Shown: positions 7,377-16,126, counted from the first letter of the stretch. The stretch is DNA of 64,000 bases from Agromyces ramosus (GCF_030817175.1 NZ_JAUSYY010000001.1:3596001-3660000); one strand, 5' to 3'. Program-made: numbers and translations. Notes: a model not told the origin generated them from the sequence alone.

Positions 7377-8334
7377 ATGGGTGCGAGGCGAGAGTCGGTC
7401 TATCTGCCGAGTGACCGGTGGGACGCCTTGCTCGCCGAGCATCAGCCCGCCGAACCTACGGCTAGTGCCGTATCGGGGCGAACTTTGGCTGTCGGAAACG
7501 ACGACGGGCAAACTCATCCCGGTCGGAAACCGACACCTCGCGCGACTCGGACTCTGGGCATTCCGGGTGCGAGGCGTCCAATACCGTCCGGAGGCCGCGA
7601 AGGCGGCGGATCTGAACCTCGGTAAGGTCGTACGGCTCGAGCGCGAGCCGAACAACGAACACGACCGAAACGCCATTGCGGTCGTGGGCACCGCTGGCAA
7701 GCTCGGGTACGTGAACAAGCAGATGGCGGCTCGACTGGCCAAGCTAATCGACGGCGGTGAGCAGTTCAAGGCCATCGTCGTCGGGGGAGCACCCGCGGGC
7801 GAGCAATCTTCCCGGGTGCAAGTGATCGCGGCGGACCCGGCGCTCATCGCGCATCTACAGGGCGTCAAGAGTACGAGCGTGCGAATTTCTTCCCCCGACG
7901 GCGACTTCGTCGAGATTCGTCTCGATGGCTATCAGTTCGGGGCCTCGGACGCTGCACCGACGGGTGGTTGGGACGAGAACTGGCTGCTCGTCGATGGGCG
8001 TGTGAAGTTGGCCGAGGAGTCCTGGGAGTTTCGAGACCCTTGCCTGACGACGTGGGAGGCACGCGAGCTCCTCGCCTGGCTCCGAGCTGTTCCCCCAGCC
8101 GTAGACACCTCGATCGAATTCACGGAACCGAACCTGTCGCTTGCCGCAGTGGCTGCCGATCCAGGCGAGTCGATTCTCGTCATCAGGCTGGCGGGAGAGG
8201 CAGCACCACCGAGTGCTTCTTGGGACGACCGATGGGGTCGAGGGATTCGGATGGAACTTCGCGTCGAGCACGCCCTACTCGCTGTTGCAACTAACGAATG
8301 GGAACAGCAACTCCAGCTCTACCCGTTGCGTTGA
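7377..8334 (+). pseudogene. HIRAN-domain protein with WapI-like C-terminal domain, probable +1 frameshift
   Basis: From about 7450 to the stop at 8334 one frame encodes a HIRAN-like domain (FRVRGVQYRPEA, then LEREPNNEHDRNAIAVVG and LGYVNKQMA), followed by a domain with FVEIRLDGYQF, ENWLLVDGRVKL and CLTTWEAREL that resembles WapI-family immunity proteins. That frame has no good start: its first candidate is a GTG at 7465 without ribosome site. The convincing start is an ATG at 7377 with a TACGCT -10 element six bases upstream, in the frame one base earlier (VYLPSDRWDALLAEHQPAEP). One extra base between 7440 and 7465 would explain this. If no frameshift exists, the gene is 7465-8334. Confidence 0.6.
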
Positions 8335-8661
8335 GAGGTCGCCGACCGAAACACTCGGCACGTTCTCAAGCCGAGCTGTGAGGGCGCGCGGCATCCGTTG
8401 AATGTCCAATTCCCGTACGACGCGCCCGCGATAGTGCCCGGTAAAGGTGCCCCGAACACGACCGCCGACGCAAGCTGATTTGCCACCCGGGCATATCGAT
8501 GAACGACCAAGATCCGACCCCAGGGGGATGTTCTCCGAGCTCGCGGCGTCGAGCGCCGACGTCCTCGTCCTAGACCCCAAGCGATCCCACGCCTCTTGCA
8601 GATCGAGGACTTCGCTGTTTCGTCGGTGACGAAACGGGATAGCTTGGCGCACCTTCGGAGT
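8335..8661. other. Intergenic region without a convincing gene
   Basis: No reading frame here has coding character on either strand. The only clear structure is the palindrome at 8617-8635. Confidence 0.5.
8617..8635. promoter_or_regulatory. Palindromic operator-like site before the zinc-ribbon gene
   Basis: GTTTCGTC-GGT-GACGAAAC, a perfect 8-base inverted repeat with a 3-base centre, 26 bases before the ATG at 8662. Form and position fit a repressor operator; no regulator is identified. Confidence 0.45.
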
Positions 8662-8841
8662 ATGAGCAACCGGCAGAGAACCACCATCCGGCGGATCCCG
8701 CCAAGCCGATGCGCACGGTGCGCTGCGGCGCTGCCGCGGCCGGCTACCACCGGGCGTCCACGCATCTATTGCGGGCCCGGATGCCGCAAGGCGGCCTACG
8801 ACGACAGACGGGCCCGGAAGCCGGAGGCGTTTCAGGTCTGA
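8662..8841 (+). CDS. Small Cys-rich zinc-ribbon protein
   Basis: A 59-residue basic protein with two Cys pairs: CARC near residue 17 and YCGPGC near 37, followed by RKAAYDDRRARK. This resembles small actinobacterial and phage proteins with a treble-clef or ribbon zinc site ending in a basic tail, likely to bind nucleic acid. The ATG at 8662 has a cggag ribosome site. A palindromic site lies just upstream. Confidence 0.6.
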   Translation: MSNRQRTTIRRIPPSRCARCAAALPRPATTGRPRIYCGPGCRKAAYDDRRARKPEAFQV

Positions 8842-8859
8842 GTTGTTGAGCGCACTATC

Positions 8860-9099
8860 GTGGAGACGGTTGAGACCATCTCGACCATTGACGAGGGCCA
8901 CGACATCATCGAGTGCGTCCGACGGGTTTGCGGATCGCCTCGTGCGGTTACGAATGTCCTCTCCGCTCTGAGTGGCCTGGTCCAATCGGGCACCCTATGG
9001 CTGGACGGCAGGTGGACGCCCGCTATGCGCGCGGTCGCCCAATTGAACTACGCAATCCGAGAATCGTCCGAGGGCGACCTCTGGCGTCACGGGCGCTGA
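8860..9099 (+). CDS. Small hypothetical protein
   Basis: A 79-residue product from a GTG at 8860, 18 bases after the zinc-ribbon gene, with which it may be cotranscribed. It is acidic at the N-terminus and amphipathic after, without membrane segments. No family is recognised. The 168 bases after it, up to the convergent gene at 9268, hold nothing clear. Confidence 0.45.
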   Translation: METVETISTIDEGHDIIECVRRVCGSPRAVTNVLSALSGLVQSGTLWLDGRWTPAMRAVAQLNYAIRESSEGDLWRHGR

Positions 9100-9267
9100 A
9101 GACGATCGCATCGAGTTGATGTCCGGAGGCGTCAGGCGTCCGACGTGGCTAAGTACCCGCGATGAGGGAGAGCTACCACGCGCCCCCGCGCGGCGCCCCG
9201 TAGCAACCCGAGCCGGATACCTGCGAGGTCGCTGCGGCCTCGGCCTTCGGGTGCATGTCGTCGGTTG

Positions 9268-10053
9268 TCACACGGACGGGTCCCAGGCTTCGAGCTGATC
9301 GAAGATGCGACGGTCGCCATCGAACTCGAGCGAATCCAGTGCTCTGCGGCCGTAGAAGAACAGGACCAGGTCACTGGCAGTGCCCCGGGCGGAGGCGTGG
9401 GCCGTGTCGGGGTCCTCGCCGGCAGCGGGCGCGAGGCGGGCGACCTGTGCGCCGTCGTGGGACAGCCGGAGGCGCCAGGCGTGGCCCTCGGTGGCGTGGT
9501 AGTCGACGATCGCGGGGTCGTGTGGCCAGGCGACCGTCGTCGCGCAGAGGGTGAACTGGCAGTCGTCGAAGCCGTCGAGGGCGATCTTCTCCGGTATCGG
9601 CTGCGGGGCACCCCCGGTGAGTTGGACGTCATAGGTGTGCACCGCGATCTCGTGGAGCTGGCGCCGCGCCCAGGCCCCGGAGGTCTGTGGTGACGGCGAG
9701 TCCGCCCACCATGTCCAGCAGCCACGATCCGGGCCCGCCTCGCGCAGCACACTCGCCAGGTGCTCGACGGACTCGACCCACCAGTCCAGGAGAGCCTCGC
9801 GCTCCCGAGGCGCACCCGTGCCGCCTCCCCAAGCGGACTCCTCAGGCGGACCGTCCGCGGGCCCGGCCGCGACGATGGCGGTTGCCTTGCGGCGCCCCAT
9901 GCCCACGCGTTGCACGTGATCGAACAGCGTCCGCGCGGGATGGGTCGGCATCTGAACATCGAGGCTGGGTGCCGCGGCGACCGCAGCGCGGAAGGCGGCC
10001 GACCGTTCGTCGATCAGCCGCAGCTGCTCAGGGAACGTGAGCAGCTTGTGCAT
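9268..10053 (-). CDS. Maleylpyruvate isomerase family mycothiol-dependent enzyme
   Basis: A 261-residue protein of the DinB/MDMPI superfamily. The N-terminal four-helix part (residues 1-150) contains the LFDHVQRVGMGR segment and the helix QLHEIAVHTYDVQL, whose His and Asp fit the metal site of this family; the C-terminal part is the smaller sterol-carrier-like domain. Members use mycothiol as cofactor or remove thiol conjugates. The length is normal. TAGAAA lies six bases before the ATG. It is flanked by decayed mobile DNA and may be native chromosome or cargo. Confidence 0.8.
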   Translation of the reverse strand: MHKLLTFPEQLRLIDERSAAFRAAVAAAPSLDVQMPTHPARTLFDHVQRVGMGRRKATAIVAAGPADGPPEESAWGGGTGAPREREALLDWWVESVEHLASVLREAGPDRGCWTWWADSPSPQTSGAWARRQLHEIAVHTYDVQLTGGAPQPIPEKIALDGFDDCQFTLCATTVAWPHDPAIVDYHATEGHAWRLRLSHDGAQVARLAPAAGEDPDTAHASARGTASDLVLFFYGRRALDSLEFDGDRRIFDQLEAWDPSV

Positions 10054-10289
10054 ACCGCATTTCTACCACTGTGCTCATGCCCACAACCGCCAACCCCTCC
10101 AAACCCTCGGCGTGGTCTCAACCGATACCGCTGAAGCCTGGACGCGCTCATCGACCAATCGATAGCAAAGATCACCCGTGAGACGTATGCCTCGGGAAGT
10201 AGCGCTCTCCACGCTGGGGCCGCTCAGAAACAGGTACGCAAACGAACGGGCTGGGGGTTCGCAGTGGTCGATGAGGTCCTTCCCGAGGT

Positions 10290-10457
10290 CTAGCCCTCCA
10301 CCGCAAGCAGCTGAAGACGCTCCGGGGAAGTGGCGCCAGCACCTGCGATGCGGGCGGAGAACCGAGCTCGATGCGAGTTGTAGTCCTTCTCGCCCAGATG
10401 GGCGTAGACGCGACCGGTGATGTCGTAACTCGCGTGTCCCATCGCGCGGCTCGAGAA
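10290..10457 (-). pseudogene. C-terminal remnant of a tyrosine recombinase
   Basis: One frame on the minus strand encodes SRAMGHASYDITGRVYAHLG at its start, the typical final block of tyrosine integrases: the GHAS loop and the catalytic Tyr in RVYAHL. A normal 35-residue tail and stop at 10290 follow. Upstream of about 10457 the homology stops abruptly and the N-terminal and R-H-R parts are missing. The rest of 10054-10641 holds no convincing gene. The remnant marks decayed mobile DNA and may belong to the element at the tRNA-Pro site. Confidence 0.75.
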
Positions 10458-10600
10458 GCCCCCTGAACTGGGTGTACCGGATCCGGTTTGCGCGGTGATA
10501 AAGGACGTATGGTTTGCGAGCGGGGACATTGCATGTCCGGTGCAGCGGTCGCGTTCAAGCCGTGTCGCTCGACTGTCTGGTCGGGTGGGGGGAACAGATA

Positions 10601-10619
10601 TCGACCAATGATCGGTCGA
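10601..10619. promoter_or_regulatory. Palindromic site before the TasA-like gene
   Basis: TCGACC-aatgatc-GGTCGA, a perfect 6-base inverted repeat with a 7-base centre, 23 bases before the GTG at 10642. It is a possible operator for the TasA-like / signal peptidase pair. Confidence 0.35.
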
Positions 10620-10641
10620 GAAGGAACACCGGGGATCCAAC

Positions 10642-11247
10642 GTGGATGCACCAACCATTAGAACTCGCCGAATTGTCGGACTGGCGGTAGCTCCGCTGGC
10701 CATCTTGGTGGCGGGATTGCTCGTGTGGCAGGGATCGACCGCGGCCTTCACCGCCCGAACCCAGAACGTCGGCAACAACTGGGAGACCGGCTCGGTCACT
10801 CTCACTGACGATGACGCCGGCGCGGCGGCTTTCTCGGTGCAGAACGCGACACCCGGGGTGACCGGGAGCCGCTGTCTCACAGTGACGTCCACGTCGACGG
10901 TTGCCGGAGTTGTCAAGCCGTACGTGGCCAGATTGGGGGCACAGGGCCTCGAAAACTACATCTACATCCAGATGGAGCAGGGAACGGGTGGAGGCTTCGC
11001 GAGCTGCGACGGGTTCGTACGCGTTGGCACGCCTCTACCGGCCGCGCCGTTGTCATACTTGTCGACGGCGAATCACGACTACGCCACGGGGGGCACCCCG
11101 TGGGCGACGACCGGCGTTCCGGGCGAGTCCAGGACCTACCGGGTCATCTGGAGTTTCAACACCACAGGACTCAGCCAGATTGAAATCGATGCTCTTCAGG
11201 GTAAGTCGGTCAGCGTGGACGTCGTGTGGGAGCTCCAGAACAACTAG
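10642..11247 (+). CDS. SipW-dependent secreted (TasA-like) protein
   Basis: A 201-residue protein starting at a GTG with an aaggaac ribosome site about 14 bases upstream. The N-terminus RTRRIVGLAV... leads to a hydrophobic helix ending STAAFTARTQN, the form of SipW-dependent signal peptides in TasA/camelysin-type proteins, where cleavage occurs before AF. The mature part is a Thr/Gly-rich beta-sandwich-like domain with two Cys. In Bacilli such proteins form matrix fibres; here secretion by the adjacent signal peptidase is likely. The signal peptidase gene begins 12 bases downstream. Confidence 0.75.
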   Translation: MDAPTIRTRRIVGLAVAPLAILVAGLLVWQGSTAAFTARTQNVGNNWETGSVTLTDDDAGAAAFSVQNATPGVTGSRCLTVTSTSTVAGVVKPYVARLGAQGLENYIYIQMEQGTGGGFASCDGFVRVGTPLPAAPLSYLSTANHDYATGGTPWATTGVPGESRTYRVIWSFNTTGLSQIEIDALQGKSVSVDVVWELQNN

Positions 11248-11259
11248 CCGAGTCTGACC

Positions 11260-12933
11260 GTGGCCGTGACCATGAAATCAGCAGCGACATCCCCACCCTC
11301 GGCGGCAATCCGAGGGTGGGGATGGCTCGGTGCGGCCGCGGCGGCTCACCTCTATCTCATGCTCATGCTCATGCTCGGCCTCGGTACCTGTGCATTTGTA
11401 CCGATGCTGTTCGGCCTCACGGGCTCCGTCGTGCAGAGCGGTTCGATGGCTCCACTGATAGAGCCGGGTGACGTGACGCTCAGCACAAGCTTCTCGGCCG
11501 AAGAAGCCACACCAATGGGCCGCGTGATCACCTTCGAGGCTCCCGCGGGCTCCGCTCGGCCGGGGTTGGTGCTTCATCGCATCGTGGCCATCGACGACGA
11601 CGGGCAAGTCGTGACAGCGGGGGACGCCAACGCTCACCCCGACAGCACGGGCTTGTCGCGATCTGACATCGTCGGCCGCGCCGTTGTGCTCGTCCCCCTG
11701 ATAGGCCTGCCGAGCCTGTGGTTGACAACGGGTCAGATTGTGCCCCTTGGGATCTGGATACTGCTGACTCTCGCCGCGCTCGCGGTCGAGTCGCGATCAC
11801 TGCTCTCCGCCCGACGCCGACACAGGGCTTTTCGGTCACGAGGGGTCCGAACCGGGGCTGCTGCCACTAGCCTGCTCGTTGCCGTGATTACCGCGGGCGC
11901 TGTCATCGGTCCCGCCTCGCTCGGGCAGAACGCGGCCGCATTCTCTACTCAGACCTCATCTGTGGGGAGTAGCTGGAGATACCCAGCTGCCGCTCCGGCC
12001 GTGCGGCTCGTCTTCACGAGCAATCCTTCCGCATTGTCGACCGGCGGCGTCGCGTTCGCGACGCAACCGGTCATCGAGTTCCGCGATGCGAGTGGTCGGC
12101 GGACCACGACGGGCGGCGCAGTGACGCTCGAGCTCGCAACACCCAATGGCGCCGTGCTCAGTTGCGCCACGAATCCGCTCACCGCCGAGCAAGGTCGGGC
12201 CGCGTTCACGGGGTGCTCGATCGACAAGATCGGCCTCTACACCCTCACGGCCCGGTCGGGCTCGCTCAGTGCGGCGGTCAGTACGTCGGTGTCTATTTCG
12301 ACTGGGCCCGCAACCAGACTCCAGTTCACGACCGCACCATCGAGCACGGCGGTTGCGGCGACCGCCTTCGCCGTGCAGCCGAGAGTGACCGTGACGGATG
12401 CCGGAGGCAATGCCGTGACAACGAACACTGCCCCAGTCACTCTGGCGCTCACGAATCCGTCGGGCGCAACCCTCACCTGCGCGAGCAACCCGAGGACTAC
12501 ATCATTGGGTGTGGCCACCTTCTCCGGTTGCAACATAAACCGCACGGGCACTTACACGCTGATCGCAACGTCCGGGACACTCGCGGCCAGCACGAGTGCG
12601 AGCATTGTCGTCACCCCTGGGGCCGCAGCGCGAGTCGTGTTCCTCGTGAGCCCGTCGAGCTCGAGTACTGGTGGCATATTCTCCACCCAGCCCATCGTTG
12701 CCGTGCAGGACTCGAGCGGGAACACCGTGACCACCAGTACAGCCGCCATCACTCTCAGTGTCACCGGGACACCCGGCGGAACAACTCTGACGTGCGCGGT
12801 CAACCCCACCAGCGCATCCTCTGGCACGGCGACGTTCTCGTCGTGCTCGATCAACAAGAAGGGCACGTACACACTCACGGCTCGATCAGGAACCCTGACA
12901 ACCGGCAGCAGCTCGACGTTCACTGTCGGGTAA
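11260..12933 (+). CDS. SipW-type signal peptidase fused to three Ig-like repeats
   Basis: A 557-residue protein in two parts. Residues 1-180 are an ER/SipW-type signal peptidase I: a membrane helix (about 24-52), SGSM with catalytic Ser62, LHR with His106 in place of the bacterial Lys, GDAN with Asp122, and a C-terminal helix at about 158-176. Residues 195-230 form a second signal-like segment ending NAAAFSTQTSSVGSSW, closely like the signal end of the preceding TasA-like protein. After it come three repeats of about 100 residues (248-557), each with two Cys and a TYTL motif, of bacterial Ig-like type. The peptidase and an apparent substrate are thus one polypeptide. It is an operon partner of the gene 12 bases upstream. 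Confidence 0.8.
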   Translation: MAVTMKSAATSPPSAAIRGWGWLGAAAAAHLYLMLMLMLGLGTCAFVPMLFGLTGSVVQSGSMAPLIEPGDVTLSTSFSAEEATPMGRVITFEAPAGSARPGLVLHRIVAIDDDGQVVTAGDANAHPDSTGLSRSDIVGRAVVLVPLIGLPSLWLTTGQIVPLGIWILLTLAALAVESRSLLSARRRHRAFRSRGVRTGAAATSLLVAVITAGAVIGPASLGQNAAAFSTQTSSVGSSWRYPAAAPAVRLVFTSNPSALSTGGVAFATQPVIEFRDASGRRTTTGGAVTLELATPNGAVLSCATNPLTAEQGRAAFTGCSIDKIGLYTLTARSGSLSAAVSTSVSISTGPATRLQFTTAPSSTAVAATAFAVQPRVTVTDAGGNAVTTNTAPVTLALTNPSGATLTCASNPRTTSLGVATFSGCNINRTGTYTLIATSGTLAASTSASIVVTPGAAARVVFLVSPSSSSTGGIFSTQPIVAVQDSSGNTVTTSTAAITLSVTGTPGGTTLTCAVNPTSASSGTATFSSCSINKKGTYTLTARSGTLTTGSSSTFTVG

Positions 12934-12948
12934 CGGTCAGCGTCCGAC

Positions 12949-12992
12949 CAGTGAAGCCCCGGTAGATCGCAAGATCCACCGGGGCTTCACTG
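12949..12992. terminator. Strong bidirectional terminator
   Basis: CAGTGAAGCCCCGGT pairs with ACCGGGGCTTCACTG (15 bases), with a further GATC/GATC pairing inside and TCTTT on the right. It separates the signal peptidase fusion gene from the convergent lyase gene. Confidence 0.8.
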
Positions 12993-13025
12993 TCTTTGCC
13001 GGAGCCTCTGCGCGTCCAGCGCGGG

Positions 13026-15659
13026 TCAGCGGATCTCCAGTCGGACCGAGTCGTAGGCCGCCTCGTTCCAGAGGTGCTCGGCGCCCGCGTTGATCTGCAG
13101 GGAGATCTCGTTGCCCTGCGGCTTCAGCAGGGAGGCGTCGAAGGTGAACTCGTTGCGATACGTCCGTCCGCCGCATCCGCTTCGGTAAGTGGCTCCGCGG
13201 GCATCGTCAGGCTGGAAGGTCCACACGAATGCCTCGCCGTTGATCGTGACGGTGAGATTGCTCTCTTCCGGAGGCACCGGGAGCGCGGATCCCATCGACC
13301 AGGCCGCGAGCCCGACTGAGAGGGTGGCCTGAGCACCCGGCGTCGGGGCACCGTCGAGATCGAACAGGATGCGCCACGGAAGCTCCTGCCGGGTCGCGTG
13401 AATCCGGTAGGTCGTCGGCGCCGAGCCGTCGTCACCCGTCACCTGGATCTCGATCACGCTGTGCCGCCCGTCGAGCGGCACCGCGAGACCCGTCGCCGGT
13501 ACCGGCACGCCGTCGATCGCGACGTGGGCACCGCCGCGGCCGACCGCGTGCACCGTCACCGACTCCTGGTCGAAATGGAAATCGGCCGCGAAGTCCGAGC
13601 GGAATGCGCTGAAGCCGGGTACCAGCTCTGCGCCGTCGATGCTCAGGCTCTGCAGCACCGGCACCGCCGCATCGGCGGACACGATCTCCACGGCGTTGAT
13701 CCGGCCGTCTCCGCTCGCAGCCACGTCGAGCCGGCCCGCGTCGACGGTCACGTCGGCAGTGTGGACGGCATACTCGCCCGTGCCCGCGGTCAGGTCGACA
13801 AGCTCGCCGCCGTTGAACGAGATCCGAGTCTTGTTTGCGGCGATGGCGTCGCCGGAGATCACGGTGACCTGGTAGTCGCCGTTCGGAAGCTCCACCGAGA
13901 AGGTGTACTGCGACCCGACGGTGAAATCGCGCTGCAGGTCGCCGTCTTGACCGCGATCCCGGGAGGCGACGACACGGTCGAGTCCGAAGCCCCCGATGCC
14001 GTAGAGCGTGTTCTGAGCCACTCGCTCGTACCCCTGCGCGACGGGGCTGCCGGCGCTGCCGAAGTCGAAGAGCCGGATGCCCTCGGTATTCTCCGGCACC
14101 ACGGTGCCCTCGGGGGCCTCGACGAGGTAGGCGCGCTGGTACTGGATATAGTTCCAGGCGGCCTCCGTGCTCTCCCCGACGATGTAGGTCGCGCCCTCGG
14201 GGAAGTCCTCGTGGAAGGTCTTGTACAGGCCGTACTGCCGGAAGTCCCTGCCGTTGCGGTATTCGACGGAAGTTCGGTTGGGCGAACCGACCTGGAAGAC
14301 GGATCGGCCGTGACTCTCGGGGGTCCACAGCATGCGCCCGAGTTGGATGTCCTGGCCGGCGCCGACCTGGACGTCGTCGATCACGTACTCACCCCAGACC
14401 CCGTCGCCGTAGATGGTCAAGCGGTACGTGCCCGGTCGCACATTGTCGATTGCGAACTGGCCGCCCTCGTCGATGTCGGACCAGTAGCTGTAGCCGAGCA
14501 CGGTGCGCTGCATCTCGACGCGGTTGTCGGACAGCACGGCGACAGCGCCCGCGAGGTTCGGCACGCCGGGGATCTGCGCCTTCCCGCGCACGCGCGAGCG
14601 TTGAGCCGTGGGAGCCCAGCCTTCCACGCCGAGGCGATCGTAGAACGCCGCGTGCGCATCGAACCGAGCCTGCCGTGCGGCATCTCGCCGCATCGCACGA
14701 GGGTCGTCGCCCTGGTTCACGTAGACGAAGTAGGGCCCGTACGTCTTCTGCCATGCCTGACCGGCCTCGACGCGCACCGGCGGCGCGCCGTAGTGGGTCG
14801 CGTGCGGCTCGACGAGCAGGACGGGTCCGTCGCTGGTCTGGTGCAGGATCAGGTCCTGCCGCACGGGGCCACCCGTGAAGGCCTCGAGATTCGGGAGCGC
14901 CGCCCACATGCCGTAGCCGTTCCCGTACAGTCCGTGCAGGCTGTGGTCCTTCATGTAGACGGCCCAGTCGTACTTCGTGTAATGACGGCGGGGATACGAC
15001 GACCCCGTCCCCTCGAGGTCGTAGGTCGCGTCCATCACCATGGGCGCCCGCGAGAGTTCGTCTGCCGTCGGCATCTGCGCCGCCGCCTCTCGCCACGGTG
15101 TTCCGATGACGTCGTCGGGTACCGACGCGTGAGTGAAGGTGTCGCCGGCCGTGTAGAACACATAGCGATGCTGGTCGATCCGGAACCCGTGGAATGCGGC
15201 CGGGTGATCGTAGCTGTACGCGAGGTGCACGCCGGCCTCGCCAGTACGCACGATATGGTGGCGGATCAGCCAGCAGGGCATGTCCCCAGAGGGGCTGTGC
15301 CGGAAGGCGATGTCGACGAAGTCCTGCTCGCGCCGGATCGTCAGCCCGTTGTCCGCGGGCGGCAGCGGAAGGCCCGCGCCCTCGCGGACGGTGTTCATGT
15401 CGTAGTTGCCGCGGCCCACCATGTTCACACCGCCGTAGACGAGCGAAGTCATCCGACCATTGGACTTGTTCACGGTCAGTTGAATGACCCCGTTGTCGAC
15501 GATGACCTCGGCATCGGTCTCGGTGACCACGGGCGGCTCCGTCGCAGATGCGGCCGATGCAGCACCGGAAACGGGCTGAACGAGCGGGGCCAGGGCTGTC
15601 GCACTGATGCCGAGGATCTTTCCGAAGGTACGCCGCGTCATTGCGTGAGATGAGTTCAT
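13026..15659 (-). CDS. Secreted rhamnogalacturonan endolyase (PL4 family) with inserted modules
   Basis: An 877-residue exported enzyme. The N-terminus has a Tat-type signal (MTRRTFGKILG, from residue 7). Residues 50-440 resemble the catalytic beta-sandwich and fibronectin-like domain of family 4 polysaccharide lyases, which cleave the rhamnogalacturonan I backbone (NGVIQLTVNKSNGRMTSLVYG at about 55-75). The start of the family's carbohydrate-binding domain III (YGLYKTFHEDFPEGATY) appears at about 460-520, but its end (LPWRILFDLDG to the C-terminus) only from about 757. Between lie an FDFG esterase-type N-terminal module and a cadherin-like sandwich (VLQSLSIDG). Role: pectin degradation outside the cell. 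Confidence 0.8.
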   Translation of the reverse strand: MNSSHAMTRRTFGKILGISATALAPLVQPVSGAASAASATEPPVVTETDAEVIVDNGVIQLTVNKSNGRMTSLVYGGVNMVGRGNYDMNTVREGAGLPLPPADNGLTIRREQDFVDIAFRHSPSGDMPCWLIRHHIVRTGEAGVHLAYSYDHPAAFHGFRIDQHRYVFYTAGDTFTHASVPDDVIGTPWREAAAQMPTADELSRAPMVMDATYDLEGTGSSYPRRHYTKYDWAVYMKDHSLHGLYGNGYGMWAALPNLEAFTGGPVRQDLILHQTSDGPVLLVEPHATHYGAPPVRVEAGQAWQKTYGPYFVYVNQGDDPRAMRRDAARQARFDAHAAFYDRLGVEGWAPTAQRSRVRGKAQIPGVPNLAGAVAVLSDNRVEMQRTVLGYSYWSDIDEGGQFAIDNVRPGTYRLTIYGDGVWGEYVIDDVQVGAGQDIQLGRMLWTPESHGRSVFQVGSPNRTSVEYRNGRDFRQYGLYKTFHEDFPEGATYIVGESTEAAWNYIQYQRAYLVEAPEGTVVPENTEGIRLFDFGSAGSPVAQGYERVAQNTLYGIGGFGLDRVVASRDRGQDGDLQRDFTVGSQYTFSVELPNGDYQVTVISGDAIAANKTRISFNGGELVDLTAGTGEYAVHTADVTVDAGRLDVAASGDGRINAVEIVSADAAVPVLQSLSIDGAELVPGFSAFRSDFAADFHFDQESVTVHAVGRGGAHVAIDGVPVPATGLAVPLDGRHSVIEIQVTGDDGSAPTTYRIHATRQELPWRILFDLDGAPTPGAQATLSVGLAAWSMGSALPVPPEESNLTVTINGEAFVWTFQPDDARGATYRSGCGGRTYRNEFTFDASLLKPQGNEISLQINAGAEHLWNEAAYDSVRLEIR

Positions 15660-15790
15660 GGTCGCCAGTTAACACGATTCAACGCGATCAGGGAAGTAGA
15701 CATCGGATGAAAAGACTCATATCGTCGAAGGTGTCGCCGAGGAGGCTTCTCGTGCGCCGCGAGCACCGCTAGCGCAAGGAGGGAACCACG

Positions 15791-16126
15791 ATGTCGATCG
15801 AAGCGACCGTGCTCAGGAGCTGGACGGGTTGGATTCGTCGAGCGGATCGCGAGCCGTACCGCGAGTACCTGGAACGCACGGGCCTGCGGGAGTACCGAGA
15901 CACTCCGGGCAATCTCGGTGCCGTGCTGCTGTACCGCGATGTCGAGGATGACCGCACGGAGGTACGAACCCTCTCGCTGTGGCGTTCGCGCGAGGACATC
16001 GTCGCCTTCGCGGGTCAGGACATCGAGGCCGCGGTGTTCTACCCGGAAGACGACCGCTACCTGATCGACCGGCAGACCACCGTCGAGCATTTCGACGTGC
16101 CCTGGTCTGACGTGCGCAGCGGGTAG
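15791..16126 (+). CDS. Antibiotic-biosynthesis-monooxygenase-like (ABM) dimeric alpha/beta barrel protein
   Basis: A 111-residue protein with a GTGWIRRADREPYREYLERTG-like opening and LLYRDVEDDRTEVRTLSLW, fitting the ferredoxin-like dimeric ABM/EthD fold. Such proteins act as small oxygenases or ligand-binding barrels; the substrate is unknown. The ATG follows AAGGAGGG. It is divergent from the lyase gene. Confidence 0.6.
   Translation: MSIEATVLRSWTGWIRRADREPYREYLERTGLREYRDTPGNLGAVLLYRDVEDDRTEVRTLSLWRSREDIVAFAGQDIEAAVFYPEDDRYLIDRQTTVEHFDVPWSDVRSG

Noticed and set aside
11359-11382. Repeated CTCATG hexamer in the signal peptidase gene
   Set aside because: Only three units, each six bases, so slippage would not change the frame; it encodes Leu-Met in the membrane helix.
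13398-15653. Plus-strand reading frame of 751 codons
   Set aside because: It lies exactly opposite the PL4 lyase gene, is His/Arg-rich without domains, and is a GC-driven shadow.
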